A stretch of 64,000 bases of DNA from Brevibacillus brevis NBRC 100599 (GCF_000010165.1 NC_012491.1:944501-1008500), one strand, 5' to 3'. Positions 16,575-26,010 are shown, counted from the stretch's first letter. Notes: generated from the letters alone by a model not told the origin. Translations and numbers: made by a program.

Positions 16575-17495
16575 ATGTACAAAAGACAAATGCGTGAAAA
16601 GCGTGAGCCCCAAATCATTCAGAACGGCAATTTGGCGGCAGGGATGACGCTTACCATGACGGTAGCGCGTAAAACGGAAATCGGCTATTTCTTGAGCGAT
16701 GGCAAAGACGAAGTGTTTCTCCATGCCAATGAAGCGCACGAGCGTTTACATATCGATGATGAGGTCGAAGTGTTTTTGTACCATGATCACGAAAACCGAT
16801 TGGCTGCGACCATGGACATGCCTCATGTCGGCATGGGTGAATACGGCTGGCTAGAAGTCGTGGACATTTCTCCGCGCATGGGTGTATTCCTGGACAACGG
16901 CATTAACAAGGACCTGCTCTTATTCATCGATGACCTGCCCAAGCATAGCGATGAATGGCCGCGTCCCAAGGATCAAATGCTGGTAGCGCTGAAGCAAGAC
17001 AAGCTCGGCAGACTCTTGGCAAAGCCGGTCACTGAAAACGAAATCGTCAAGATCGCAGCTATGGCGGATGAGAGTATGAAAAACAAATCTGTCGAGGGTA
17101 CGGTCTACAAAGTGATTCAAGCAGGTGCATTCCTGTTGACGGAGGACGAGCATATCCTTTTCATTCATCGTGATGAAATGGTGGGGCGTCTGCGCCTCGG
17201 ACAAACGGTGCGCTGCCGCATTAGCTTTGTACGTGAGGATGGTCGTCTGAACGGTTCCATGAAAGAGCGCAAGGAAGTACAGTATGGCGAAGATGCGGAC
17301 AAGCTGCTGCGCTATTTGATCAATCGTGACGGGGCTATGCCTTATACCGATTCGACGGAAGCGGATGTCATCCGAGAAAAATTCCAAATGAGCAAGTCCA
17401 GCTTCAAGCGAGCACTCGGCAAGCTGATGAAGGAACGCCGTGTGGAGCAAGTAGACGGCTGGACCAAAATCATTCAAAGCGAACAAGAAGAATAA
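16575..17495 (+). CDS. cvfB: S1-domain RNA-binding protein CvfB (YitL)
   Basis: 306 aa. It contains tandem S1-like OB domains (roughly residues 10-75, 75-140 and 155-220) and a C-terminal winged helix, the layout of CvfB, an RNA-binding virulence regulator in staphylococci and YitL in Bacillus. DGKDEVFLHANEAH and EDEHILFIHRDEM are typical S1 stretches. The ATG at 16575 follows GCGAGG; a GTG 36 bases earlier has no ribosome site. Confidence 0.86.
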   Translation: MYKRQMREKREPQIIQNGNLAAGMTLTMTVARKTEIGYFLSDGKDEVFLHANEAHERLHIDDEVEVFLYHDHENRLAATMDMPHVGMGEYGWLEVVDISPRMGVFLDNGINKDLLLFIDDLPKHSDEWPRPKDQMLVALKQDKLGRLLAKPVTENEIVKIAAMADESMKNKSVEGTVYKVIQAGAFLLTEDEHILFIHRDEMVGRLRLGQTVRCRISFVREDGRLNGSMKERKEVQYGEDADKLLRYLINRDGAMPYTDSTEADVIREKFQMSKSSFKRALGKLMKERRVEQVDGWTKIIQSEQEE

Positions 17496-17501
17496 ATGAA
17501 G

Positions 17502-17575
17502 AAAACCCTCCTGGGCAAAAGAGCTTCCTGAAAACAGGAAACGAATGCTTGGGAGGGTTTTTGGTTTTTTTTACA
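17502..17575. terminator. Bidirectional intrinsic terminator
   Basis: AAACCCTCC near 17503 pairs with GGAGGGTTT near 17551, followed by TTGGTTTTTTTT. It separates cvfB from the convergent TRAP permease gene. Confidence 0.8.
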
Positions 17576-19517
17576 GTGTCGTTTGTACAGCTTGCTTTTG
17601 CTTGCGGGCTTTGTAATACGACAGGGAATATACGAGTGCGATCAAAATAATTCCGGCGATATCCGTTTCAATTCCGGGGATGACCGCGAGCACGCCACCC
17701 GCAATGGCCAGGATTCGCTCCAGTACGTTTAGCTTGGACATCCAGTACCCGATCAATCCTGCTCCCACACCGATCATCCCAATTATAGATGTCAGCATGA
17801 CCCAGATCGATTCCAGCAAGGTGGTATTAATGAGCAGCAAGGCTGGCGAGATGACGAAAATATAGGGAGCCATAAAAGCGGCGATCGATAGCCGCGTTGA
17901 TTCTACACCTGTCTGGATTGGCTTTGACTTGGCAATGCCTGATGCGGCAAAGGCAGCAAGCGCAACTGGTGGAGTGATGTCTGCGACGATTCCGAAGTAG
18001 AAGGTAAACATGTGAGCCGCGATAGCAGGAACGCCCAATTGAATGAGCGCTGGAGCCGCGATGGTCGAAGTGATAATGTAGTTCGCCGTTGTTGGCGTTC
18101 CCATTCCCAAAATGAGCGATGCAATCATGGTAAAGAACAACGTAAGAAAAAGCTGGCCGCCCGCCAAATCAATCAGACCATTTGCCAGCTTCAACCCAAT
18201 GCCTGTCAACGTAATCGTACCAACAATGATTCCGGCACACGCAGTTGCAGCGACGACGCCAAGAGCCATTTTGGCACCTGAGGCAAGAGCTGCAAAAATA
18301 TCAGCAATAGACATGCGGGTTTCTTTTCGGAAGGCTCCTACGACAATTGTAGAGACAATACCGATAATCGCGGAGCGCTCGGCGGAGATGTTCATCATCA
18401 AGGCTGTAATAATAATCACGATGGGAAGGAGCAGGTACATTTTTTTCAAAACTTCTTTTTTGTTCGGCAGTTCTTCCTTCGAGAGTCCGCGTAATCCGAG
18501 TCGCTTCGCTTCAAAATGCGTCATAATCCAGATCCCTACGAAAAACAAAATCGCAGGAAGAATCGCTGATTTGGCGATTTCCAAGTAAGGAACACCGATG
18601 AACTCCGCCATCAAAAAGGCAGCAGCTCCCATGACTGGCGGCATGATTTGTCCCCCGGTAGAGGACGAGGCTTCCACCGCAGCGGCAAATTCGGAGCGAT
18701 AGCCGAGCCGCTTCATCATCGGGATGGTAAAGGCACCAGAGGTAACGACATTGGCAACAGAGCTGCCGCTAATCGTCCCTTGCAGGGCGCTGGAAAAAAC
18801 GGCTACCTTCGCCGGACCGCCGATACGTCTACCTGCAATGACCAGCGACAAATCGTTAAAATACTCACCGACGCCTGTTTTTTCGAGAAACGCACCAAAC
18901 AGCACAAACAAAAAGATAAAGGTAGAGGAAACGGCGAGCGGAGTACCGAGAATCCCCTCCAGCGTGTAGTAGCTGTGTCCGATAATCCGCTCGACATCAC
19001 TGCCGCGATGCTCCAAAAAGCCTGGCATGTAAGGTCCGAAGTAGGTGTATAAAAGAAAAATGGTGGCGATGAGAGCAATTGGAATTCCGACGACTCGTCG
19101 TGCAGCCTCGAGTACAAGCAAGACAGCAATACCGCCGACAACCATATCCATCGTCGTATAGTTGCCTGTTCGGGTCACAAGTCCCTCGTAGTCAATGACC
19201 CAATAGAGTGAGACGAAGACACCTAACAGAGCGAGAATCATGTTCACGATCCCGATTTTGTTATGTTTGCCTTTGGATGTCCCTGCATATAGCAGATAGA
19301 CAAGGGCAAGCCCGAAGGCTAAGTGGATCGGGCGGTGAATCTGGGGAGGAAGCGTGAAGAAAAGCGTGCTGGATAATTGGTACAGGGAGAAAAGGACAAG
19401 TAGACCAAAGGAGATCCACTTCATGGGACCCGCGAGCTGGCGTGTGGCTGATTCTTTGTCGTATTGCGCGATCAGCTTATCCATCTCTTGCTGGTTTATA
19501 TTCGTTGTTGTACTCAT
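17571..19517 (-). CDS. TRAP transporter fused permease (DctQM-type)
   Basis: 648 aa, with about 17-18 membrane segments. The N-terminal part corresponds to the small 4TM subunit, and the large part to DctM, with SGAFTIPMMKRLGYRSEFAAAVE and GMGTPTTANYIITS repeats. Such fusions work with TAXI-type binding proteins to import organic acids or amino acids such as glutamate, driven by an ion gradient. It follows the binding protein and a DUF1850 gene. The GGAGG ribosome site lies in the last codons of that gene. Confidence 0.92.
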   Translation of the reverse strand: MSTTTNINQQEMDKLIAQYDKESATRQLAGPMKWISFGLLVLFSLYQLSSTLFFTLPPQIHRPIHLAFGLALVYLLYAGTSKGKHNKIGIVNMILALLGVFVSLYWVIDYEGLVTRTGNYTTMDMVVGGIAVLLVLEAARRVVGIPIALIATIFLLYTYFGPYMPGFLEHRGSDVERIIGHSYYTLEGILGTPLAVSSTFIFLFVLFGAFLEKTGVGEYFNDLSLVIAGRRIGGPAKVAVFSSALQGTISGSSVANVVTSGAFTIPMMKRLGYRSEFAAAVEASSSTGGQIMPPVMGAAAFLMAEFIGVPYLEIAKSAILPAILFFVGIWIMTHFEAKRLGLRGLSKEELPNKKEVLKKMYLLLPIVIIITALMMNISAERSAIIGIVSTIVVGAFRKETRMSIADIFAALASGAKMALGVVAATACAGIIVGTITLTGIGLKLANGLIDLAGGQLFLTLFFTMIASLILGMGTPTTANYIITSTIAAPALIQLGVPAIAAHMFTFYFGIVADITPPVALAAFAASGIAKSKPIQTGVESTRLSIAAFMAPYIFVISPALLLINTTLLESIWVMLTSIIGMIGVGAGLIGYWMSKLNVLERILAIAGGVLAVIPGIETDIAGIILIALVYSLSYYKARKQKQAVQTTL

Positions 19518-19518
19518 T

Positions 19519-20052
19519 CTAGTAACCTCCTAACTCGCTCAGAATGGATCGCTTTTCTGCCTGAATCGTGATGGCTTCTCCCGGATTGTCGATCAAGCTC
19601 AACGGAATATCCTGTCCAGCGAAAAGCAACGTATGATTAGCACGTACTTGCCCGATAAACAGGCGGAGGGCAGGAAAAGACCGCTGCATATTGCGAATGT
19701 GGAATCGTCCATCTGCGAGAACCAGCTTCTCGCCAGGAGCCAATTCATTTTCCATGCCGATACCGTAGTCGTGAAAGCTCATCTCCGACAAAATAATTTG
19801 ACCGTCTACAATCCGGTATTGCTCCTCGATTGTGGAGCGATGAATGGAATGAGTCCAGCGAATGCCAAAGGCTGCTTCATCCTGTATGTTGGCACTCCAA
19901 ACTACTTGATTTGACTGTGTATCCCGGATAACCAGAGCGGGAAACAGTGGAGTGGAGATGCCTACATAAAAGACAGTGATGAGAAAAAAGAAGGAGAAAA
20001 GGCGGAACAACGTCCGCCCTCTTCCTTTTGTTACTGCCTGGATAAAAACCAT
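19519..20052 (-). CDS. DUF1850 domain protein, TRAP-associated
   Basis: 177 aa. One N-terminal membrane anchor (about residues 17-38) and an extracellular beta-rich DUF1850 domain with RWTHSIHRSTIEEQYRI. This family is repeatedly found between TAXI binding proteins and fused TRAP permeases, so it is probably a transporter accessory factor. Its biochemical role is unknown. It is 6 bases downstream of the binding protein and its stop lies inside the ribosome site of the permease. Confidence 0.82.
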   Translation of the reverse strand: MVFIQAVTKGRGRTLFRLFSFFFLITVFYVGISTPLFPALVIRDTQSNQVVWSANIQDEAAFGIRWTHSIHRSTIEEQYRIVDGQIILSEMSFHDYGIGMENELAPGEKLVLADGRFHIRNMQRSFPALRLFIGQVRANHTLLFAGQDIPLSLIDNPGEAITIQAEKRSILSELGGY

Positions 20053-20058
20053 CTGGCT

Positions 20059-21066
20059 TTACTTCACGCCTTTTTCGTCGAAGTACTTTTGTGCCCCCGG
20101 GTGAACAGGGATGCTGACGCCGTTCTTCACGTTCTCTAGCTTGATTTCCTTGGCTTTGGCGTGACCGAGCTTGTCGCTGTTCTCAAAGATCGCCTTTGTT
20201 ACTTTGTACACGAGGTCTTCACTCAGATCGGAGCGAATCAAGAGCATCGATTTGACGGAGACGGTTGTCACTTCTTCTGGAACGGTTTGGTACGTATGGG
20301 CAGGGACTGTTGTTTTCACGTAGTAAGGATATTTGGCGATGATTGCATCGATTTTGTCCGCGTCAATGGGAATGATTTTTACACCAGTTGTCGCTGCCAG
20401 CTCCGTGATTGCTGCGGTAGGCGTACCAGCCGTTTGGAAGGCAGCATCTAATTGCCCGTCCTGAATGGCTTTGGCGGAGTCAGCAAAGGAGAGGCGCTGG
20501 AGCTTCGTATCTTCAAAGGTCATCCCGTATGCTTCCAAAATTTGCTGAGCGTTCACTTCTGTGCCGCTTCCCGGAGCGCCTACAGATACGCGCTTCTCTT
20601 TCAAATCGGCAACGCTTTTAATATTGCTGTCAGCAGAGACGACAATTTGGATGGTTTCATCGTAGAGAGCGCCCAATGCCTGGAAGGAATCAATTTTACC
20701 GTCTTGCTGGAACATGTTCGTTCCCTTTGACGCATACTCGGCAATGTCGTTTTGCGTAAAGGCGATGTCCGCCTTTTTATCGCGAATGAGGCGAATGTTT
20801 TCTGCTGAAGCGCCTGTGGCTTGGGCTGTAGCAGTGATCCCGGCGTTTTTCGTAATATGGTCAGCCATGCCGCCGCCGAGTGGGAAATAGGTGCCTCCTG
20901 TACCGCCTGTTGCAAGAATTAGTTGAGAGGGATCGGCGCTTCCTCCCGAGCTGGAGCTGCCTCCACCTGCCCCTCCTTGAGCAGAGTTCCCGCCACCTCC
21001 ACATGCCGTCATGAGCGACATGGACAGAAGCAGTGTGAGCGAGAGAAGAAAATGACGCTTCTTCAA
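20059..21066 (-). CDS. TAXI-family TRAP substrate-binding lipoprotein
   Basis: 335 aa. Lipoprotein signal peptide with lipobox LMTAC near residue 21, then a Gly/Ser linker. The TAXI domain starts at LILATGGTGGTYFPLGGGMADHI. Other features are VGAPGSGTEVNAQQIL and KIIPIDADKIDAI. Known relatives bind glutamate, glutamine or dicarboxylates. TTG start with GGGGG 8 bases upstream. It heads the transporter operon and is divergent from a two-component system. Confidence 0.92.
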   Translation of the reverse strand: MKKRHFLLSLTLLLSMSLMTACGGGGNSAQGGAGGGSSSSGGSADPSQLILATGGTGGTYFPLGGGMADHITKNAGITATAQATGASAENIRLIRDKKADIAFTQNDIAEYASKGTNMFQQDGKIDSFQALGALYDETIQIVVSADSNIKSVADLKEKRVSVGAPGSGTEVNAQQILEAYGMTFEDTKLQRLSFADSAKAIQDGQLDAAFQTAGTPTAAITELAATTGVKIIPIDADKIDAIIAKYPYYVKTTVPAHTYQTVPEEVTTVSVKSMLLIRSDLSEDLVYKVTKAIFENSDKLGHAKAKEIKLENVKNGVSIPVHPGAQKYFDEKGVK

Positions 21067-21209
21067 GATAATTCCCCCTTAGTCTAAAAATTCTGTTTAT
21101 ATGGCCTTCTTCGGCATTGTAAGGGGAGGTCTATAAAAAACTACAAAATTCTATAGAAAAATATAGTAAACTAAGAAATAAACGTTAACGGCTTTTTGAA
21201 CAATTTCAT

Positions 21210-22517
21210 ATGAGAAAGTGCGGGCAACATTTTATGAGAGAGAACATTTCAATTCTGCTGCTTATGCTCATTGCTGTCCCGATTGCCGGAGAGCTTAAAT
21301 TTCACCCGTTTCAGGATGAGTTTCGGATTAGCTTTGGTACAACGGCTTTTTTCTTTTTTTTATTGTGGCTGCGTCCTTCTTTCTTGGCAGGGGTCGTAAC
21401 TGGATTAATTGTCGTTCTATTTCGAATAGTCTTGGATTTTTTGTATGAGGATGCCTTTTCGCTTCTGGTTTCTTTTCAGATGCACTTCCCTGCATTTTGC
21501 TATTATGCTGCCTTTGCTTGTCTATTCTCGCTCTTTCGCGTTAATACGCTACATCATCGACCGCTTTGGGTGGGGCTGTTGGGGACAGTCGCAGAAATAG
21601 CAGCGAATTTGGTAGAGCTGTCCTTCCGTGCAGTGTCCTGGGAGGGAGTTTTTCAGTTGGAGGTTGTAGGGCCGATTGCTGTGATTGCATTGATACGCAG
21701 TTTTTTTGTCCTTAGTTTTTTCAATATGATTCAGCTGCGTCAGGCGAAATGGATGGAAAAGCAACAGCGTATTCGAAACGAGCAGATGTTGATGCTCATT
21801 TCCAATTTGTACGAGGAATCTGTTCTCCTAAAAAAGACATTGCATCAGGTTGAGGAAATCACACGCAGCTGCTATGAGCTGTATCGCGAGATGAACGAGG
21901 TGGAACAAAAGAATGGGACGAGCAAGCGTTACGCGAAGCGGTTGCTATCCCTTGCCGGACAAGTGCATGAAGTGAAAAAGGACAATCAACGCATATATGC
22001 TGGTCTTTCCAAGCTGATTTCTGACGAGAATGATCGAGACTATATGCCACTGGGCGAATTGATAGGGATCATTGTTCAGGGACAACGAAAGTACGCGAGA
22101 CTATTGGAGAAGGACATCCAGTTTGAAACGAATGTGGAGGTGCCGTATCTCGCTTGCCACATTTACACGACACTTTCACTCATCAACAATCTGGTCGGCA
22201 ACAGTGTTGAAGCGATCCGCGACCGGGGGATGGTATCGATCGTGGCTTCGATTGACGAGAGTCAGGGGTGGCTTCATTTTGTCGTAACCGATGATGGTCC
22301 AGGCATTGTGGTGAAGGATAAAGAGCTCTTGTTCATGCCTGGATTCACGACCAAATACGACGTATCAGGCAGACCTTCCACGGGGATCGGACTTTCATAC
22401 GTAAAGGAAATGACAGACAGTCTCCAAGGAATGATTGATTTATCCGAGGACTCATGCGGACAAACGACACAATTTTGCATTCGCTTGCCAATCGCAACTC
22501 TGATTCAGAAAGGGTGA
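21210..22517 (+). CDS. Membrane sensor histidine kinase (GlnK/YcbA-like)
   Basis: 435 aa. The N-terminal about 180 residues hold about five membrane helices. A helical region follows with the likely phospho-acceptor in GQVHEVKKDNQRI, then an ATPase domain with NNLVGNSVEAI (N box), DDGPGI (G1) and STGIGLSYVKEM (G2). This layout fits the B. subtilis YcbA (GlnK) kinase, paired with YcbB (GlnL), that controls glutamine use. The response regulator starts 4 bases later. The start is weak: ATG 21210 or ATG 21234. Confidence 0.82.
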   Translation: MRKCGQHFMRENISILLLMLIAVPIAGELKFHPFQDEFRISFGTTAFFFFLLWLRPSFLAGVVTGLIVVLFRIVLDFLYEDAFSLLVSFQMHFPAFCYYAAFACLFSLFRVNTLHHRPLWVGLLGTVAEIAANLVELSFRAVSWEGVFQLEVVGPIAVIALIRSFFVLSFFNMIQLRQAKWMEKQQRIRNEQMLMLISNLYEESVLLKKTLHQVEEITRSCYELYREMNEVEQKNGTSKRYAKRLLSLAGQVHEVKKDNQRIYAGLSKLISDENDRDYMPLGELIGIIVQGQRKYARLLEKDIQFETNVEVPYLACHIYTTLSLINNLVGNSVEAIRDRGMVSIVASIDESQGWLHFVVTDDGPGIVVKDKELLFMPGFTTKYDVSGRPSTGIGLSYVKEMTDSLQGMIDLSEDSCGQTTQFCIRLPIATLIQKG

Positions 22518-22521
22518 CCTC

Positions 22522-23460
22522 ATGCGCTACTTCATTGTGGACGACGATCCTGCGATTCGATTCATGCTCGGTCAAATGATTGAGGATGCTGATTTGGGAG
22601 AGGTATGTGGGGAAGCAGAGGATGGCTCGCAAATTGACCACGATTTTTTGAATTGGAAGCAAGTAGACATTTTGTTGATTGATCTTTTAATGCCGAATCG
22701 AGATGGCATTGAAACGGTGCGCCATCTGAGGCATTTTACCGGAAAAATTGTCATGATCTCGCAAATCGAAACGAAGGAGATGATCGCTGAGGCGTATGCG
22801 ACAGGGATCGAATACTACGTGACCAAACCAGTGAATCGCCTAGAGGTCATCAGTGTTCTGCAAAAGGTACGGGAACGCATATTGCTACAGCAATCCATTG
22901 AGGGTATTCAACGGTCACTTTCCGTCTTATCCGGCACGATTAACATGACGGCAGCTCCATCAAAAGATACATCGTATCCTGAAATGGGCATCTTATCTTC
23001 CGCACGGTTTCTCTTGACTGAACTGGGGATGATTAGTGAAAAAGGCAGCAAAGATTTACTCGACATGATGGAGTGGCTGTATCGCTGGGAGAAGGAAAGG
23101 GATGGAGAAGTGAATCTTCCTCCTTTACGCGATATTTTTTGGGCGGTTGCTGCCCGCAAGCTGGGGAAGGGAGTGACTGTCCTGATCCAAAAGGAAACGA
23201 AGGCCGCTGAGCAGCGCGTACGCAGAGCCATTTATCAGGCATTAACCCATCTGGCTTCTCTCGGGCTGACCGATTACAGTCATCCTAAATTCGAGAGCTA
23301 CGCGACCACATTCTTCGATTTTACTGAGGTGCGAAAGCGCATGCTGGAGCTGGAGAATCAAATGGAAGCGACGATCTCTTCTACGCGTATCAATACCAAG
23401 AAGTTTATTTTTGTACTCTACATGGAGTCAAAAAGGCGAATTGGTGTATTTCAGTGCTGA
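22522..23460 (+). CDS. Response regulator, YcbB/GlnL-type
   Basis: 312 aa. Receiver domain at residues 1-120, with VDDDP, phospho-acceptor Asp in DILLIDLLMP and Lys in YYVTKPV. The C-terminal domain is a YcbB-type DNA-binding region without OmpR or LuxR features (for example RVRRAIYQALTHLASLGLTDYSHPKFESYATTFFDF, in parts). B. subtilis GlnL activates a glutaminase and glutamine transporter operon. Here the obvious target is the divergent TRAP-TAXI operon. Confidence 0.82.
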   Translation: MRYFIVDDDPAIRFMLGQMIEDADLGEVCGEAEDGSQIDHDFLNWKQVDILLIDLLMPNRDGIETVRHLRHFTGKIVMISQIETKEMIAEAYATGIEYYVTKPVNRLEVISVLQKVRERILLQQSIEGIQRSLSVLSGTINMTAAPSKDTSYPEMGILSSARFLLTELGMISEKGSKDLLDMMEWLYRWEKERDGEVNLPPLRDIFWAVAARKLGKGVTVLIQKETKAAEQRVRRAIYQALTHLASLGLTDYSHPKFESYATTFFDFTEVRKRMLELENQMEATISSTRINTKKFIFVLYMESKRRIGVFQC

Positions 23461-23581
23461 TTTTTGGAGTGGGCATCCAAATGTGATAAGATATTTCTAT
23501 TGGTCATAGCGAGGGCTTCGATGTAAGCTGGTAAAAGCTTTGGAATGCCTCCGTTTTACATTTGTTTTGGGAGGGAAGAAA

Positions 23582-24637
23582 GTGAGCGAACTACGTAATC
23601 CATGGCAGCTACTTTACCGAGTCTATCGTCATGTGCAACCTGTTCTGGAGCGGGAGTTTGCGGCCTGGTATAAAAGAGCACAGGCGATTCCCAATCCCGA
23701 GCTGAGAAAACAGGCACAAGACAGCATGGACTCCAAAAAGTTTCACTGCCAAGGGGGATGTGTCTATGCAGCACAGGTCATCCCGCATGTAGAGACGATT
23801 GTTCCGCTGATTGTCGCCTACCAAACAATCAGCGACTACTTGGATAATCTGTGTGATCGCAGCACGTCACTAGATCCGCAAGACTTCCGTCAGCTTCATG
23901 TGTCGATGCAGGATGCATTGACACCAGGTGCGCCCTTACGAGACTATTATTTGTACCGTGAGGATAAGGATGACGGCGGCTTTTTGGCTGGGCTGGTTCA
24001 GACCTGTCAACAGCATGTCGCACAATTGCCAGCCTATGAAAAAATTCAGGCAAAGATACTCGAGTTTTCTTGTTTGTATAGCGATTTGCAAGTATATAAG
24101 CACATTGCTCCCCATTTGCGCGAGGATCACCTGTTGACGTGGTGGGATCAGTACAAAGACCGCTATCACGATTTGCACTGGCAAGAATTTGCTGCTGTCA
24201 CAGGCTCGACTATCGGGATATTCGCTCTTTTTTGCTTGGCGACTGATCCTGATGTAGGGGAAGAGCAAATACAAACAGTAAGTGAGGCTTACTTTCCGTG
24301 GCTGTGCGGGTTACATATTTTATTGGACTATTTAATTGACCTGGAAGAAGATAAAATGGGTGGAGATTTAAACTTCGTGAGCTATTACGATTCGGAACGG
24401 ATAGCGACTGAACGCTTGAAGCTTTTCATAAAACAAGCAAAGGCAAGCGTTAAACGCTTGCCAAATCCTGCATTTCACCGTATGATCGTGGACGGGCTAG
24501 TCGCGTTTTATCTCGCGGATCGCAAGGTAAATCGGAGCCAGCCACACATTTATACTATCGCTAGACAACTGCTGAAGCAGGCAAAGGGCTTGCCTTCTGT
24601 CCTGTTTTATGTGAACAGTTTACTTGTACGGCGATAA
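23582..24637 (+). CDS. ytpB: Tetraprenyl-beta-curcumene synthase YtpB (DUF2600)
   Basis: 351 aa. DUF2600 family, a class I terpene synthase that lacks similarity to other synthases; in B. subtilis it makes the C35 terpene tetraprenyl-beta-curcumene. The metal-binding Asp-rich stretch YQTISDYLDNLCD is at about residues 81-93, and LLDYLIDLEEDKMGGDLNF at about 244-262. The GTG at 23582 is chosen because GGGAGGG lies just upstream; an ATG 42 bases earlier has no site. The partner cyclase is not in the window. Confidence 0.88.
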   Translation: MSELRNPWQLLYRVYRHVQPVLEREFAAWYKRAQAIPNPELRKQAQDSMDSKKFHCQGGCVYAAQVIPHVETIVPLIVAYQTISDYLDNLCDRSTSLDPQDFRQLHVSMQDALTPGAPLRDYYLYREDKDDGGFLAGLVQTCQQHVAQLPAYEKIQAKILEFSCLYSDLQVYKHIAPHLREDHLLTWWDQYKDRYHDLHWQEFAAVTGSTIGIFALFCLATDPDVGEEQIQTVSEAYFPWLCGLHILLDYLIDLEEDKMGGDLNFVSYYDSERIATERLKLFIKQAKASVKRLPNPAFHRMIVDGLVAFYLADRKVNRSQPHIYTIARQLLKQAKGLPSVLFYVNSLLVRR

Positions 24638-24648
24638 CGGAGAAGAGG

Positions 24649-24822
24649 TTAGCGCATATGCTTGCGCTTGTACGAAAAGCCAAATCCCATCAACGAGAAG
24701 GCAACAACGATACAGCCAAGGATACCAAGGGGACTTTTTTCCCCAATGGCAATGCCAACTCCGATGAGACAGGCGGTTACCAAAAATGCCAAAGCCAGTG
24801 TTACCAATTGATAACGATTCAT
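24649..24822 (-). CDS. YlaF family small membrane protein (DUF5325)
   Basis: 57 aa, two membrane segments (about 5-24 and 31-50) joined by a short loop with EKSPLGILG, then a basic tail YKRKHMR. This matches the pattern of YlaF/DUF5325 of Bacillales. AGGAGGT lies 8 bases before the ATG (24831-24837 region). A longer reading frame on the same strand in another phase is a shadow. Function unknown. Confidence 0.8.
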   Translation of the reverse strand: MNRYQLVTLALAFLVTACLIGVGIAIGEKSPLGILGCIVVAFSLMGFGFSYKRKHMR

Positions 24823-24941
24823 CGGTCTGTAACCTCCTATCTGTCAATGTTCCCATTATACCTTATTTTCCGCGAAAAGCATCCAGGTAAAGATTTCGGA
24901 AATCCCGGTAATATATTTGTGCGAAGTGGTGGAGAACGCAG

Positions 24942-25562
24942 ATGGAAAGCATAATACAAATTAGAAAAGGGAATCGAGTGATAGAAGGTCATGTTACCTA
25001 TGAAGAAGGGGACTTGATCGAAGCCGTATTTCCCAGCCCATTGGATGTCACAGTAGGGGATCAGCTCCCCTGTCTATTGACGGCTGACTATGAAACAATT
25101 AATACGTTTGAAGCCGTAGTCGTGGCTAAAGACAAAAATCGCTTATTTTTGTTCCACTCTCCAACAGCTGCTGAGTTTCGGGAGCAGCGCAGACGCTATC
25201 CCCGTTTCGACATGGAGGTTAAGGGGTGGATCCAGTATCCGACGCAGGAGCCAGACTCATTTTTTTCCGTCTATAGTCAAATGGTGTACTTGGTGAACTT
25301 GAGCCTGGGAGGCTTGGCATTCCGCTCAGACAAACAGATTCCCGCGGATCAGCACATTGTCTTTTCCTTTGAATTGTATGGTCGCAATCGCCCGGACGGG
25401 GTAGTAAAAACTGATTTGGTTATCATTCATGAGCGAATAGAGGGACCGAATTATTTTTACGGCTGTACGATCAAAGGAATCAATGCCCGTCATTTTCACA
25501 ATTTGCGAAAGTACATTTTGCATCGACAAATCGAGGAACGAAGACAAGTGAAAATCGAGTAG
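24942..25562 (+). CDS. PilZ domain protein, c-di-GMP binding (YcgR-like)
   Basis: 206 aa. An N-terminal YcgR-N/PilZN-like beta domain (1-85) is followed by a PilZ domain. The c-di-GMP motif is present: QRRRYPRF (RxxxR) at about 87-94 and NLSLGG (D/NxSxxG) at about 124-129. B. subtilis has the related YpfA/DgrA flagellar brake. It is probably a motility or biofilm effector. It ends at a terminator. Confidence 0.85.
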   Translation: MESIIQIRKGNRVIEGHVTYEEGDLIEAVFPSPLDVTVGDQLPCLLTADYETINTFEAVVVAKDKNRLFLFHSPTAAEFREQRRRYPRFDMEVKGWIQYPTQEPDSFFSVYSQMVYLVNLSLGGLAFRSDKQIPADQHIVFSFELYGRNRPDGVVKTDLVIIHERIEGPNYFYGCTIKGINARHFHNLRKYILHRQIEERRQVKIE

Positions 25563-25573
25563 GTCTTTTCGTT

Positions 25574-25606
25574 AATTGGTTCAATGGGGACCAATTTTTT
25601 TTTTGC
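25574..25606 (+). terminator. Intrinsic terminator
   Basis: AATTGGT (25574-25580) pairs with ACCAATT (25590-25596), followed by ten T residues. It ends the PilZ gene. Confidence 0.85.
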
Positions 25607-25642
25607 CTTTTTGGTGGTGAGTTTGGAGGGGCTGTAGGGGAG

Positions 25643-25845
25643 GGAAGAAGCGGATTTCCAGTCTACGCTTCGGCCTACGCCCTGCCGGGAGGCGGGGACT
25701 GTCCGCTACGGAATGAATGTCGGGAGGGCCTCAAAAGTAGAGGTTCGAGGATGACATTTCAGAGGTTGAGGCTGAAAACCCCCGACATTCATTCCTTCGC
25801 TGAGTAGGGCTCCAGAGGCGCTTGTACTGGAAAACCGCTTCTTCC
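25643..25845. repeat. Hairpin repeat, copy 3
   Basis: Outer arms of 20 bp (25643-25662 with 25826-25845, one mismatch) and inner arms GGAATGAATGTCGGG (25710-25724) with a perfect complement at 25781-25795. The centre has CAAAAGTAGAGG at 25732-25743. It shares GGCTGTAGGGGAG before the left arm and TTTCCAGTCTA inside it with copy 1. It occupies most of the gene-free stretch 25607-25984; nothing else is evident there. Confidence 0.8.
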
Positions 25846-25986
25846 TACGCGGCTTCAGTCAACATTTGAAAGGCATCAAAAGAAGAAAGATAAAGAAAAA
25901 CGGAAAGGCCTCTCTGGTAAATCAAATTGTTCCGGCTCATTGTCACTATGTTACGACAGGCCGGTCCTTCTCGGTGAACAGCAAAA

Positions 25987-26010
25987 AGAGGGGCTGAAAA
26001 CCCCCTCCTG
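25987..26010 (-). terminator. Intrinsic terminator
   Basis: On the minus strand a GAGGGG/CCCCTC stem is followed by TTTTTGC. It lies after the MFS gene that stops at 26071. Confidence 0.75.

Noticed and set aside
24620..24856. 78-codon minus-strand frame over the ylaF region
   Set aside because: The 57-codon frame at 24649-24822 has AGGAGGT at the right spacing and the YlaF two-helix pattern; the longer frame is its shadow.
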